64,000 bases of DNA from Kiloniellales bacterium (GTDB lineage: Bacteria; Pseudomonadota; Alphaproteobacteria; Kiloniellales; JAKSBE01), in NCBI GenBank assembly GCA_030066685.1, contig JASJBF010000003.1, positions 234,790 to 298,789 of the forward strand. Direction: 5' to 3'. Of this stretch, positions 1-8,714 are shown in pieces; within the stretch, counting starts at the first letter, position 1, and every line of letters starts with the position of its first letter. Made by a program: the position numbers and the translations under genes. The notes below the pieces were generated by a model. The model was not told the DNA's origin, did no database searches, and worked only from the letters and a program-made list of their open reading frames with translations.

Positions 1-1
1 C

Positions 2-409
2 GGGGGCCCGGTCACCGTGCTGCCGGTCAGCAACGAGCCCTCCGAGGTCGAGGCCAAGGTCAAGGCCGCCCTGGACAGCGACGAGGAGATCGACACAATT
101 CTCGCCCTCGGCGCCTCGACCGCCGGTGAGCCGAGCCTCGCCGCCGTCGAAGCGCTGGGCAAGCTGGACAGCATCAAGGTTGGGAGCTTCGATCTCTCCG
201 CCGATTTCCTGAAGGCGGTGGCGGCCGGAAAGGCGGCCTTTGCGATCGACCAGCAGCAGTACCTGCAGGGCTACCTGCCGGTTGTCTTCCTGGCGATGAA
301 CGCCCGTTTCGGCCTGATGCCCGGCGGCAACGTGCCCTCGGGGCCGAACCTGATCACCAAGGACAAGGCTGCGCTGGCGGTGGACCTCAGCGCAAAGGGC
401 ATTCGCTAA
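2..409 (+). CDS. Sugar ABC transporter periplasmic binding protein, 3' end only
   Basis: Only the last roughly 135 codons are present; the reading frame is open to the left edge and stops at 407-409. The visible part matches lobe 2 of type I periplasmic binding proteins for sugars: a segment about ligand-dependent naming of an allele (TILALGASTAGEPSLAAVEA), then GSFDLSADFLKAVAAGKAAFAIDQQQYLQGYLPV, where the pattern of an Asp in the cleft followed by a DQQ hinge is typical of ribose/fructose/inositol binders. It is followed 69 bases later by the matching permease and ATPase. Inference: it delivers a sugar, perhaps inositol given the neighbouring iolC, to the permease. The N-terminus and signal peptide lie outside the window. 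Confidence 0.85.
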   Translation, partial: GGPVTVLPVSNEPSEVEAKVKAALDSDEEIDTILALGASTAGEPSLAAVEALGKLDSIKVGSFDLSADFLKAVAAGKAAFAIDQQQYLQGYLPVVFLAMNARFGLMPGGNVPSGPNLITKDKAALAVDLSAKGIR

Positions 410-434
410 CAGAGTACTGGTTAGGGAGATGGAA

Positions 435-457
435 GGCGCGCCGTCGAGAAGCGCGCC
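435..457 (+). other. Hairpin between binding-protein and permease genes
   Basis: A 7-bp perfect stem GGCGCGC/GCGCGCC with a 9-base loop lies between the binding-protein stop and the permease start. Hairpins in this position often stabilise the binding-protein part of the message or attenuate transcription. There is no T tract, so it is not a clear terminator. Confidence 0.35.
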
Positions 458-478
458 CGTCTCCTCCGGGAGGCAGCC

Positions 479-1588
479 ATGACCACGACAACGATGGCGC
501 GGGGCGGGGACGAGAGGCTCAAGCAGACGCCCTTCGTCACCCGGCTCATGCGCCGGCCGGAGCTCGGCGCGCTCGCCGGCCTTATCCTGATCATCATCTT
601 CTTTTCCTTCGCCGCCAGCGGGAAGATGTTCTCGCTGGCCGGCGTCGTCACCTTCATGTCGCCGGCCTCCCAGCTCGGTATCCTCGCCATCGGGGCTGCG
701 ATGCTGATGATCGCCGGCGAGTTCGACCTCTCCGTCGGCTCCATGGTGGCCTTCGCCGGGCTGGTCTTCGGGGTGGCGCTGGCCGTGGTTGGCCTGCCGC
801 CGCTCCTGGCGATCATCGTGACCTTGGCTGCCGCCGCCGCCGTCGGCGCCGTTAACGGCACCATCGTCCTTAAGACCGGTCTGCCGTCCTTCATCGTCAG
901 CCTGGCCTTCCTCTTCATCCTGCGCGGCATGACCCTGGTCGGGCTCAAGTGGGCGACCGGCGGCTCGACTCAGCTGCGCGGCATCAAGGACCTGATCGAG
1001 GGCGATCCCGTCGCCGGGCTGTTCCGCGGCGACGCCTTCACCGGCCTCTTCGCCTGGATGGCCGAGCAGGGCTGGATCGAGACCTTCAAGAGCGGCAAGC
1101 CCAAGGTCGCCGGCCTGCCGGTCGAGGTCCTGTGGTTCCTGGCGATCGCCGCCCTGGCGACCTGGGTTCTGCTGCGCACCCGGGTCGGCAATTGGATCTT
1201 CGCCAGCGGCGGCGATGCCAACGCGGCCCGCAACTCCGGGGTGCCGGTCAACCGGGTGAAGACGGCGCTCTTTATGACGACGGCCGGCTGCGCGGCCCTG
1301 GTCGCGATCTTGACGGTGCTCGACGCCGGCTCGACCGACGCGCGGCGCGGCTTCCAAAAGGAGTTCGAGGCGATCATCGCCGCGGTGATCGGCGGCTGCC
1401 TGCTGACCGGCGGCTACGGCTCGGCGATCGGCGCCTTCTTCGGCGCGGTGATCTTCGGCATGGTCGCCATCGGCCTGACCTACACCGACATCGACCAGGA
1501 CTGGTACCTGGTCTTCCTCGGCATGATGCTGCTCGGCGCGGTGCTCTTCAACAACGTCATCCGCCGCCGGGTGACAGGGGAGCGTTGA
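479..1588 (+). CDS. Sugar ABC transporter permease (RbsC/FrcC-like)
   Basis: A 369-residue inner-membrane protein with about ten hydrophobic segments. It carries the signature of CUT2-type sugar permeases: the [20 protein letters not shown] segment near residue 80 and the [19 protein letters not shown] loop near residue 305 that contacts the ATPase. It forms the channel of the importer together with the preceding binding protein and the following ATPase, whose start lies 1 base beyond this stop. A cytoplasmic or periplasmic insertion around residues 180-220 is longer than in RbsC and resembles FrcC-type permeases. The substrate is not readable from sequence; the inositol-type context suggests a polyol or inositol. 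Confidence 0.9.
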   Translation: MTTTTMARGGDERLKQTPFVTRLMRRPELGALAGLILIIIFFSFAASGKMFSLAGVVTFMSPASQLGILAIGAAMLMIAGEFDLSVGSMVAFAGLVFGVALAVVGLPPLLAIIVTLAAAAAVGAVNGTIVLKTGLPSFIVSLAFLFILRGMTLVGLKWATGGSTQLRGIKDLIEGDPVAGLFRGDAFTGLFAWMAEQGWIETFKSGKPKVAGLPVEVLWFLAIAALATWVLLRTRVGNWIFASGGDANAARNSGVPVNRVKTALFMTTAGCAALVAILTVLDAGSTDARRGFQKEFEAIIAAVIGGCLLTGGYGSAIGAFFGAVIFGMVAIGLTYTDIDQDWYLVFLGMMLLGAVLFNNVIRRRVTGER

Positions 1589-1589
1589 C

Positions 1590-2396
1590 ATGAGCGCGAG
1601 CGACGGAAGCGCGAACGGCGCCGCCCCCCTGATCGAGGTGCGCGACATCGAGAAGCATTTCGGCTCGGTGATCGCCCTGGCCGGCGTCAGCATGGCGGTC
1701 GAGGCCGGCGAGGTGATGTGCCTGCTGGGCGACAATGGGGCCGGCAAGTCGACCCTGATCAAGACCCTGGCCGGCGTGCACAAGCCGACCAAGGGCGAGT
1801 TCCTGGTCGACGGCGAGCCGGTCGACTTCAACTCGCCCCGCGACGCCCTGGATAAGGGCATCGCCACGGTCTACCAGGACCTGGCGATGATCCCGCTGAT
1901 GTCGATCACCCGGAACTTCTTCATGGGCCGCGAGCCCAGGGTCGGCTGGGGGCCCTTCAAGCGGATCGACATGAAGTACGCCGACAAGGTTGCCCGGGAG
2001 GAGATGATGCGCATCGGCATCGACGTCCGCGACCCCGGCCAGGCCGTCGGCACGCTCTCGGGCGGCGAGCGCCAGTGCGTCGCCATCGCCCGGGCCGTGT
2101 TCTTCGGCGCCAAGGTCCTGATCCTCGACGAGCCGACTTCGGCGCTGGGCGTGCGCCAGACCTCGATGGTCCTGAAGTACATCAACCAGGTCCGCCAGAA
2201 GGGCCTGGGCGTTATCTTCATCACCCACAACGTCCGCCACGCCTACGCCGTCGGCGACCGCTTCACGGTGCTCAACCGCGGCCAGACCCTGGGCCTCAAG
2301 AGCAAGGACGAGGTCTCGATGGACGAGCTGCAGAACCTCATGGCCGGCGGCCAGGAGCTGCAGGAGCTCTCCGACGAGCTCGGCGGGACGGTGTGA
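1590..2396 (+). CDS. Sugar ABC transporter ATP-binding protein (FrcA-like, single cassette)
   Basis: A 268-residue ABC ATPase with Walker [14 protein letters not shown] (near residue 47), Q-loop, signature [14 protein letters not shown] (near residue 152) and Walker [12 protein letters not shown], then the H-loop FITHNV. It has a single nucleotide-binding domain, about half the length of the double-cassette RbsA type, as in the FrcA group; it should act as a homodimer. It follows the permease gene almost without a gap (stop at 1586-1588, start at 1590), so the two are cotranscribed. It energises sugar uptake through the permease. Confidence 0.92.
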   Translation: MSASDGSANGAAPLIEVRDIEKHFGSVIALAGVSMAVEAGEVMCLLGDNGAGKSTLIKTLAGVHKPTKGEFLVDGEPVDFNSPRDALDKGIATVYQDLAMIPLMSITRNFFMGREPRVGWGPFKRIDMKYADKVAREEMMRIGIDVRDPGQAVGTLSGGERQCVAIARAVFFGAKVLILDEPTSALGVRQTSMVLKYINQVRQKGLGVIFITHNVRHAYAVGDRFTVLNRGQTLGLKSKDEVSMDELQNLMAGGQELQELSDELGGTV

Positions 2397-2419
2397 GGAC
2401 GGTGCCGCAGCTCCGGAGC

Positions 2420-2569
2420 TCAGGCCCCTTGGCGCGCCAGGCTCCGGATCTGCCAGCGGCCGATTCCGAGGTCGTCGAGCTCGCGCTGATCGAGCGCTTC
2501 CAGCTCGGACACTGTGCGGTGATAGGTGCGCCAGGCGCGGTAGCGGTTCAGGACAGCCGTGATCCACAT
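2420..2569 (-). CDS. DUF1127 mini-protein
   Basis: A 49-residue protein on the minus strand, tucked between the transporter and the Gfo/Idh/MocA gene. The start at 2569 is chosen because a strong GAGGAAAAG ribosome site precedes it; the frame is open further upstream without a comparable site. The core RAWRTYHRTVSELEALDQRELDDLGIGRWQI is the DUF1127 pattern: an amphipathic helix, then L..LdDRELkDIGi.R. DUF1127 proteins are short, Arg-rich and common in alphaproteobacteria; some bind RNA and affect phosphate and C1 metabolism. No role can be assigned here. It is transcribed against its neighbours. Confidence 0.8.
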   Translation of the reverse strand: MWITAVLNRYRAWRTYHRTVSELEALDQRELDDLGIGRWQIRSLARQGA

Positions 2570-2736
2570 GGCCTTTTCCTCAGGCTCGCCCGGACGGGCA
2601 GAGGTGCTGCGCGGCAGCAATTCCGACCAGAGGTAGTACCGGCGGCGAGGCGGCAGCAGCGGCGAGTTCGCAGCCCCGCCATGAAGCGCTTGCATAGCAC
2701 CGGCGGACCTGTGGAGAGGAAAGGGAAAGGACGGTC

Positions 2737-3867
2737 ATGACGGAACTCGGCGTCGGCCTCATCGGCACGGGCTACATGGGCAAGTGCCACGCCCTGGCCT
2801 GGAACGCGGTGCGCCCGACCTTCGGCGGGGACCTGCCCCGACCGAAGCTGGAGGCTGTCTGCGCCCTGACCGAGGCCGAGGCCAGGGCCGCCGCCGAGGC
2901 CTTCGGCATCGCGCGTTGGACCCTCGATTGGCGCGAGGTCGCCGCCGACCCGGCGGTGGCCGCGGTCTCGATCGCGGCGCCCAACCACCTGCATTGCGAG
3001 ATCGCCTTGACGGCGCTGGCGGCCGGCAAGCACGTCTGGTGCGAGAAGCCCATGGCGGTCTCCCTGGCCGATGCCGAGGCCATGGCGTCCGCGGCCGCCC
3101 AGGCCCCGGGCCGCACCATCATCGGCTACAACTACATCCAGAACCCACCGCTGCAGCAGGCCCGGCGCCTGATCCGCGAGGGTGCCATTGGCCGGGTCAC
3201 CCAGTTCCGCTGCAGCATGGACGAGGACTTCATGGCCGATGGCGCGATGCCCTGGGGCCTGAGGGACGACGGCCGCTCCGGTTACGGCGCGCTGGACGAC
3301 TTCGGCAGCCACATGGTCTGTCTGGCCCACTTCCTGGTCGGCGAGATCGCCGAGGTCGCCGCGGTCTGGGACCGGCCCATCGCCGAGCGCCCGGTCGCGG
3401 CCGGTGCCGCGGAGAGGCGGGCGGTCGAGACTCACGACATCGCCAGCGCGCTGCTGCGCTTCGCTTCCGGCGTGACCGGCACCTTCGCCATGAGCCGCGC
3501 CGCCTGGGGCCGCAAGAGCGCGCTCTGCTTCGAGGTCCACGGCGACCGGGGGACGATCCGCTTCGACCAGGAGCGGCCCAACGAGATTCACCTCTTCCGC
3601 GCCGGCGAGGATCCGGGCACGGAAGGCTTCCGCCGGATCCTCACCGGTCCGCAGCATCCGCCTTACGACGCCTTCTGCCCGGCGCCCGGCCACGGCCTCG
3701 GCTTCAATGACCTCAAGGTGATCGAGGCCCGCCACTTCCTGCGGGTCATCCGCGGCGAGGAGCCGGCGATCTTCGACTTCGCCGCAGGCGTCAAGGTCGA
3801 GCGGGTGATCCACGCCCTGGCGCGCTCGGCCGAGCGCCGGGAGTGGGTTGAGGTGGCGGGGGCATGA
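2737..3867 (+). CDS. Gfo/Idh/MocA family NAD(P)-dependent oxidoreductase
   Basis: A 376-residue dehydrogenase with an N-terminal Rossmann motif GTGYMGKCHA (residues 7-16), the family motif EKPMAVSLADA near residue 100, and a C-terminal alpha/beta substrate domain including GGIDF-like GYGALDDFGSHM near residue 185, which holds the catalytic His region. Members oxidise or reduce hydroxyls of sugars and inositols. It lies just downstream of a sugar importer and 151 bases before the end of the opposite-strand iolC gene. The likely role is the first oxidation step of inositol or a related polyol, but the substrate is inferred from context only. Confidence 0.88.
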   Translation: MTELGVGLIGTGYMGKCHALAWNAVRPTFGGDLPRPKLEAVCALTEAEARAAAEAFGIARWTLDWREVAADPAVAAVSIAAPNHLHCEIALTALAAGKHVWCEKPMAVSLADAEAMASAAAQAPGRTIIGYNYIQNPPLQQARRLIREGAIGRVTQFRCSMDEDFMADGAMPWGLRDDGRSGYGALDDFGSHMVCLAHFLVGEIAEVAAVWDRPIAERPVAAGAAERRAVETHDIASALLRFASGVTGTFAMSRAAWGRKSALCFEVHGDRGTIRFDQERPNEIHLFRAGEDPGTEGFRRILTGPQHPPYDAFCPAPGHGLGFNDLKVIEARHFLRVIRGEEPAIFDFAAGVKVERVIHALARSAERREWVEVAGA

Positions 3868-3908
3868 GCCCTCGCCTTCGTCGCTCAACGCTCTCCACTC
3901 CACCTGCT

Positions 3909-3983
3909 GTCATTGCCGGACTTGATCCGGCAATCCATGGTGCCGCGTCTCTATGGATCCCCGGATCAAGTCCGGGGATGACA
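3909..3983. repeat. Double-palindrome intergenic repeat (alphaproteobacterial REP-like)
   Basis: Two adjacent perfect hairpins: ATTGCCGG-ACTTGAT-CCGGCAAT at 3912-3934 and ATCCCCGG-ATCAAGT-CCGGGGAT at 3957-3979. The whole is bounded by TGTCAT at the left and ATGACA at the right as outer inverted ends. The two loops are each other's reverse complement (ACTTGAT and ATCAAGT). It sits between two convergent genes. Elements of this form are widespread between genes in alphaproteobacteria; here it may also end transcription from both sides. Confidence 0.8.
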
Positions 3984-4018
3984 GAGGCGTTGTAGTCGGG
4001 CGGTGGCGTCGAGGCCCA

Positions 4019-5911
4019 CTACTCCGCGGCGGTCGTCCTCGACTGCCAGAGCGCGAGGATCTTGCGGTAGTTCTCGGCGATGGCGGCGATGGCGCCGGAG
4101 TCGTCGAGCTCGCCGGCGAACCAGGCCTCGGCCGCGGGCTGGAAGATGCTGCGGCCGATGGCGAAGCCGCGGCAGAGCGGGTTGCCCGCCGCCGCGTCAA
4201 AGCTGCGCTTGAGGTCCGCGGGCGTGCCGCCGAGGCCCAGGATCAGAAAGCCCCGGCAATGGGGATCGCGGGCCTGGATGATCTCGCCGATCTCCCGCCA
4301 GGCCTGCGCGCTCGCGGCCGGCGGCAGCTTCCACCAGTCCGGGGAGATTCCCGCGTCGTAGAGCGCGGTCAGTGCGGCGGTTACGGCACTTTCGGCGTCA
4401 GGCCGCGCCTCCGGGGGAATGACCTCGAGCAGCAGCTCGTGTCCGGTCTGCGCGCAGGCCTCGGCGAGCTGCCGCAGCTTCGCCTCCTGCGCCGCGCGCA
4501 GCTCGGTGGGGTCCTCGGTGTCATAAAAGACCAGGCATTTGACGATCTGCTCTCGGGGCCAGGCGCGCAGGGCCAGGCCCGGGTTGGGATCGGTCTCGAA
4601 GGCCAGCGGGCGCGAACCCGGCACCTCGACCGGGCGCGCCAGCCACCAGCCGCGACCGGCCCAGCGGGCCAGCACGGCCTCGCCGTAGCGGCCGTCGACC
4701 AGGGCGCCGGGGCAGGCCGCGTCTCCGGCGGCGGTTTCCAGGCCCTGCGCGATCAGCAGCTTGAACTCGGCGATCCGCGCGAAGGGCAGGCCCTGGCGCT
4801 CGGCAAGAGCTTCGAGCTGGCTGCGATGGTCGAAGGCGAGGGCCGCCACCTCCGCCGGCGCCGTCCCGCGCGTGGTCACCCGGTGCAGGCGCTCCAGCGC
4901 CGCGTCGGGCCGCCCCGAGGTCCGGAACTGCGCCAGCTCCTCCCGGCTCGGCATGGCGGGGGCGCAGCCGTGGCGCGAGACCACTAGCGCCCCAACGGCG
5001 TTGCCGAGTTCGCCGCACTCGGCCAGCGGCCGGTCGCGCAGCCAGCCCGAGAGGAAGCCGCTCATGAAGCCGTCGCCGGCGCCCAGGGTGTTGAAGACCT
5101 CGACCGGCCGACCGCGCTGGACCACGCCGGCCTCCAGGTCCGCGGGTATTGCGCCGTCGAAGACGATGCAGCCTCGGGCGCCGCGCTTGGCGACCAGCAC
5201 GGCATCGGTCAGCGACCGGATCCGGCGCAGGGCGCTGCCGGTGTCGGCGACGCCGCCGGCAATGTGGATCTCTTCCTCGGTGCCGACCACGAGGTCGCAG
5301 TCGGGCAGAATCTCCTGCAATCGCTGCGAGGTCTCCGGATCCGAAGCGTAGCGGCTCTCGCCGCTGGCGTGGCCGGTCAGGCCCCAGAGCACCGGCCGGT
5401 AGTCAATGTCGAAGATCACCTTGGTCCCGGCCGCGCGGGCGTGGCCGATCGCCGCCTTGCTGGCGGCCTCGACGCCGGGCCGGGAAAGGTGGGTGCCGGT
5501 GACCAGCAGGGCGCGGGCCGAGGCGACGAAGGCCGGGTCGATCTGCTCCGCCGCCAGGGCCATGTCGGCGCAGTCGCTGCGGTAGAAGATGTGCGGGATG
5601 TGGTCGCGGTCGCGGATGCCGAGGATCACCAGCGCGGTCAGGCGCTCGGGATCGACGGAGATGCCGGCGGTCTCGACGCCCTCCGCGGCCAGGGTCTCGA
5701 CCACGAAGTTGCCCAACTGCTCGTCGCCGACTCGGCTGATGACGCCGCTCTTCAGGCCCAGCCGGGCGGTGCCGATGGCGACGTTGGCCGGGCAGCCGCC
5801 GACGTACTTGGCGAAGCTCTGAATGTCCTCCAGGCGGCCGCCGACCTGCTCGCCGTAGAGGTCGACGGCGGCGCGGCCGAGGCAGATCAGGTCGAGCGGC
5901 CGCTCGGTCAT
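4019..5911 (-). CDS. iolC: 5-dehydro-2-deoxygluconokinase fused to DUF2090 (IolC-DUF2090)
   Basis: A 630-residue two-domain protein. Residues about 1-320 are a PfkB/ribokinase-fold kinase: VGGCPANVAIGTARLG near residue 40, and the catalytic anion-hole motif NTLGAGDGFMSGFL near residue 285. This matches IolC, which phosphorylates 2-deoxy-5-keto-gluconate in myo-inositol breakdown. Residues about 335-630 match the aldolase-like DUF2090 domain that is often fused to IolC in proteobacteria and may carry the next, aldolase-like step; that part is inference. The start overlaps the stop of the upstream rpiR-type regulator by 4 bases, so both form one operon. Confidence 0.92.
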   Translation of the reverse strand: MTERPLDLICLGRAAVDLYGEQVGGRLEDIQSFAKYVGGCPANVAIGTARLGLKSGVISRVGDEQLGNFVVETLAAEGVETAGISVDPERLTALVILGIRDRDHIPHIFYRSDCADMALAAEQIDPAFVASARALLVTGTHLSRPGVEAASKAAIGHARAAGTKVIFDIDYRPVLWGLTGHASGESRYASDPETSQRLQEILPDCDLVVGTEEEIHIAGGVADTGSALRRIRSLTDAVLVAKRGARGCIVFDGAIPADLEAGVVQRGRPVEVFNTLGAGDGFMSGFLSGWLRDRPLAECGELGNAVGALVVSRHGCAPAMPSREELAQFRTSGRPDAALERLHRVTTRGTAPAEVAALAFDHRSQLEALAERQGLPFARIAEFKLLIAQGLETAAGDAACPGALVDGRYGEAVLARWAGRGWWLARPVEVPGSRPLAFETDPNPGLALRAWPREQIVKCLVFYDTEDPTELRAAQEAKLRQLAEACAQTGHELLLEVIPPEARPDAESAVTAALTALYDAGISPDWWKLPPAASAQAWREIGEIIQARDPHCRGFLILGLGGTPADLKRSFDAAAGNPLCRGFAIGRSIFQPAAEAWFAGELDDSGAIAAIAENYRKILALWQSRTTAAE

Positions 5912-6771
5912 TGGATCGGCTCCTGACTGGGTTTGGCGAGGCGGCGCCCCAGGCCGACGACCAGGACCTGGGCCAGCAGGATCGGCGCGACCAAGGTGCG
6001 GAAGCCTCGGTCGCCCGGCTCCTGGAGCTCGAAGCTCAGGGTCGCGTCGCGGGCGATGGGGCTGAGCGCGGAATCGGTGATGGCGATAACCGGTACCCCG
6101 GCGGCCACGCGCTGGGCCACGATCTCGGCCACCTCCGGCGCGTAGGGCTTGAAGCTGACGGCGATCAGCGCGTCGGCCGGGCCCGCTTGCGCCGCCTGCT
6201 GCGCGAGCAGGCCGCCGGCGCCGTCGAGCAGCAGGCAGCGGCGCTCCAGGCGGCCGAGGGCGTAGGCGAGGTAGAAGGCGACGGGGAAGGCGCGGCGCTG
6301 AGCCAGGACGAACTGGGTCTCGGCCGCGGCCAGGATCTCAATCGCCGAATCGATCCTCTCGGCGGGCGTGTGGTCGCGCAGCTGCGCCAGCGCGGCCAGG
6401 CCCTGGTCGGCGAAGGCCTGCAGCAGACCGGCCGTGGTCTCCGCTTCCTCCGCCGCGCTCTCGAGGGAGCGGATGCGGTCCCGGTAGCTGGGCGCGGCGG
6501 CGATCAGGCGCAGGCGGAAGACCTGCTGCATGTCGCTGAAGCCGTCGTAGCCGAAGGCCTTGGCGAAGCGCACCATGCTCGAGGGCTGCACCCCCAGCCG
6601 GTCGGCGGCCGAGGTCACCGTGGCCAGCGCCAGATCGTCCGGATGGTCCAGGGCGAACTCGGCGATCCGCTTGAGCTGTCCGCTCAGGCTGCCGTAGCGC
6701 CCGGCGATCCTGTCCTTCAGGGCGTCGAAGTCGCCGGGCGCGGGCTGCGCTGCTTGGCTGGCGTCGGGCAT
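5908..6771 (-). CDS. MurR/RpiR family transcriptional regulator
   Basis: A 287-residue regulator. The start at 6771 is preferred over one 15 codons upstream because GGAGGACC lies directly before it. Residues about 15-95 form the RpiR helix-turn-helix (LALATVTSAADRLGVQPSSM then VRFAKAFGYDGFSDMQ). Residues about 140-280 form a SIS sugar-phosphate-binding domain. In inositol clusters such regulators repress iol genes and are released by a pathway intermediate. It overlaps iolC and is divergent from the dehydrogenase gene at 6906, so the AT-rich gap between them is its probable operator region. Confidence 0.88.
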   Translation of the reverse strand: MPDASQAAQPAPGDFDALKDRIAGRYGSLSGQLKRIAEFALDHPDDLALATVTSAADRLGVQPSSMVRFAKAFGYDGFSDMQQVFRLRLIAAAPSYRDRIRSLESAAEEAETTAGLLQAFADQGLAALAQLRDHTPAERIDSAIEILAAAETQFVLAQRRAFPVAFYLAYALGRLERRCLLLDGAGGLLAQQAAQAGPADALIAVSFKPYAPEVAEIVAQRVAAGVPVIAITDSALSPIARDATLSFELQEPGDRGFRTLVAPILLAQVLVVGLGRRLAKPSQEPIQ

Positions 6772-6828
6772 GGTCCTCCGCTGCGCTCTCCGGTGTTCCG
6801 GGCGGTATTGGAGCAAAGGCTTTCCATT

Positions 6829-6857
6829 TTGACAAGAAAAGAAAATTCCTTCAATCT
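6829..6857 (+). promoter_or_regulatory. Candidate promoter with palindromic operator
   Basis: In an unusually AT-rich gap, TTGACA (6829-6834) is followed after 17 bases by CAATCT (6852-6857). The spacer holds a near-perfect palindrome AAGAAAATTCCTT at 6839-6851 with one mismatched pair. This geometry suits repression of the gene at 6906 by the adjacent RpiR-type regulator. The -10 match is weak. Confidence 0.4.
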
Positions 6858-6905
6858 TAAGATCTAGAAAATCTATTCATCCTTCTAGGGAGGCAGGCGC
6901 GCGCC

Positions 6906-7808
6906 ATGACCAAGCGAATCGGCTTTATCGGTGTGGGGTTGATGGGTCACGGAATGGCCAAGAACCTCTTGGAGAAGGGCTTCCCGGTGACAGCCATGGC
7001 GCATCGCAATCGGGCGCCCTTGGAGGATCTGATCACCCGCGGCGCCCAGGAGGTTCCCGATCCCAAGACCCTGACCGAGACCTCGGATATCGTGATCACC
7101 TGCGTCACCGGGGCGCCTCAGGTCGAGGCCGTGGCCTATGGCGAGGCGGGCATCCTGGCGGCGGCGCGCGCCGGGCTGATCGTGATCGACTGCTCCTCCA
7201 GCGAGCCGGCAACCACGGCGAAGCTCGCCGAGGACCTGGCTGCCCGGGACGCGGTTCTGGCCGACGCGCCTCTGGCCCGCACCCCGGTCGAGGCCGAAGC
7301 CGGGCGGCTCAACACCATGGTCGGCGCCGACGAGGCGACCTTCGCCGAGATCCGCCCCGTGCTGGAGGCCTTCTGCGAGAACATCTTCCACGTCGCCCCG
7401 GTGGGCAGCGGCCACAAGTGCAAGCTGGTCAACAACTTCCTGGCCATGGGCCAGGCTGCCCTGATCGCCGAGGCGCTGGCGGCCTGCGCCGCGACCGGGG
7501 TCGAGACCGGCAAGTTCTACGAGGTGGTCTCGGCCGGCGGTGCCAACAGCGGCATCTTCCAGATGATCGTCCCAAAGGCGATGAACGAGGGCGACTTCTC
7601 CGGCCTGAAGTTCAGCCTGGCCAACGCGGCTAAGGATCTGCGCTACTATACCCGCATGACCGAGGCCGCCCAGTTGACGGGCAACCTGGGCAACGGCGTG
7701 CATCACGCCCTGGTCCAGGGCCTCAACATCGGCTTCGCCGAGGGTTACGTCGGCGACCTGATCCGCGCCCAGGCGAAGCTGAACGGGACCAAGATCCTGG
7801 GGGAGTGA
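6906..7808 (+). CDS. NAD(P)-dependent beta-hydroxyacid dehydrogenase family protein
   Basis: A 300-residue enzyme of the 3-hydroxyisobutyrate / tartronate-semialdehyde reductase family. It has the N-terminal dinucleotide motif GVGLMGHGMA (residues 8-17), an ITCVTGAPQVEAVAYGEAGI segment, the substrate-site LADAPLARTPVEAE, and the catalytic Lys in GSGHKCKLVNNF near residue 170. GGAGGCAG lies before the start. It is followed 7 bases later by an SDR gene, so the two form an operon divergent from the RpiR regulator. Its place beside iolC suggests reduction of a semialdehyde product of sugar breakdown; the substrate is unproven. Confidence 0.88.
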   Translation: MTKRIGFIGVGLMGHGMAKNLLEKGFPVTAMAHRNRAPLEDLITRGAQEVPDPKTLTETSDIVITCVTGAPQVEAVAYGEAGILAAARAGLIVIDCSSSEPATTAKLAEDLAARDAVLADAPLARTPVEAEAGRLNTMVGADEATFAEIRPVLEAFCENIFHVAPVGSGHKCKLVNNFLAMGQAALIAEALAACAATGVETGKFYEVVSAGGANSGIFQMIVPKAMNEGDFSGLKFSLANAAKDLRYYTRMTEAAQLTGNLGNGVHHALVQGLNIGFAEGYVGDLIRAQAKLNGTKILGE

Positions 7809-7815
7809 TCGAGGC

Positions 7816-8562
7816 ATGACCGAGACTCTCGACGGCAAGTGCGCCCTGGTCACCGGCGCGGCCGGGGTGCTGGGCGCGGCGGTGTCGGCGGCCCTGGTCG
7901 AGTCCGGCCTGAAGGTCGTGATGCTCGACGTCGCGGCCGACCGCCTGCAGGAGGTCGCGATCGGCCTCGGCCCGGCCGCGCGGCCGCTGGCGCTCGATAT
8001 CGCCGACGCGCAGGCGGTGGCCGAGGCCTGCGACCGGATCCGCGCCGAGCAGGGCGAGGTCGACGTCCTGGTCAACAACGCCGGCATCCTGTCGAACAAC
8101 AAGGCGGCGGAGACCGCGCCGGAGGAGTGGCGCCGGGTGATGGGCGTCAACCTGGACGGGGCCTTCTACCTGGCCCGCGAATGGCTGCCGGCGATGAAGG
8201 CCAAGGGCTGGGGCCGCATCGTCAACATCTGCTCCCTGGCGTCCAAGACCGGAGGGCTGACCGCGGGCACGGCCTACAGCACCTCCAAGGGCGGGCTGAC
8301 CGCGCTGACCCTCTCCCTGGCCCGGGAGTCGGCGGCCTCCGGCGTCACGGTCAACGGCATCGCGCCGGCCTACATCCGCACCCCGATGGTGACCGACCAG
8401 CTGACCGAGGCGCAGCGCCAGAAGCTGCTGGCCGAGATACCCGTCGGCCGTTTCTGCGAGGCCGAGGAGGTCGCCCACGTGGTGCGCTTCCTGGTGTCGC
8501 CCCTCTCCGGCTTCATCACCGGCGAGATCATCGACATCAACGGCGGCCTCTTGATGGACTAA
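7816..8562 (+). CDS. Short-chain dehydrogenase/reductase (SDR)
   Basis: A 248-residue classical SDR. Cofactor motif TGAAGVLGAAV (residues 14-24), NNAG in VNNAGIL near residue 90, the catalytic Ser in CSLASKTGG near residue 139, and YSTSK near residues 154-158 with the catalytic Tyr and Lys. The C-terminus GFITGEIIDINGG is typical. It is cotranscribed with the preceding dehydrogenase. It probably oxidises a sugar or polyol hydroxyl. The glycine motif has a Val-Leu-Gly ending rather than the usual Ile-Gly-x-Gly. Confidence 0.9.
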   Translation: MTETLDGKCALVTGAAGVLGAAVSAALVESGLKVVMLDVAADRLQEVAIGLGPAARPLALDIADAQAVAEACDRIRAEQGEVDVLVNNAGILSNNKAAETAPEEWRRVMGVNLDGAFYLAREWLPAMKAKGWGRIVNICSLASKTGGLTAGTAYSTSKGGLTALTLSLARESAASGVTVNGIAPAYIRTPMVTDQLTEAQRQKLLAEIPVGRFCEAEEVAHVVRFLVSPLSGFITGEIIDINGGLLMD

Positions 8563-8582
8563 GGCCGGCTTGCTTGCTCCGA

Positions 8583-8694
8583 AGGGTCACCCCCTCCCAA
8601 CCCTCCCCCATCGAGGGGGAGGGCTTAGTTGGGGCGGCGCCCGTTGTCGTCTCCCTCCCCCTTGATGGGGGAGGGTCGGGGAGGGGGTGACCCT
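8583..8694. repeat. CCCTCCCCCATC-type inverted repeat
   Basis: A 112-base palindromic element bounded by AGGGTCACC (8583-8591) and GGTGACCCT (8686-8694). Internal arms CCCTCCCCCATC and GATGGGGGAGGG each also fold locally with neighbouring GGGGGAGGG and CTCCCTCCCCC. It lies between the SDR and P450 genes, which converge. A related element is at about 61354-61486. Confidence 0.75.
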
Positions 8695-8714
8695 CCGATG
8701 CTCATGAGTGAGCC

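Noticed and set aside
1557..2567. 336-residue minus-strand frame opposite the sugar ATPase
   Set aside because: The plus-strand ATPase has every ABC motif; the minus frame is His/Asp/Leu-rich shadow sequence.
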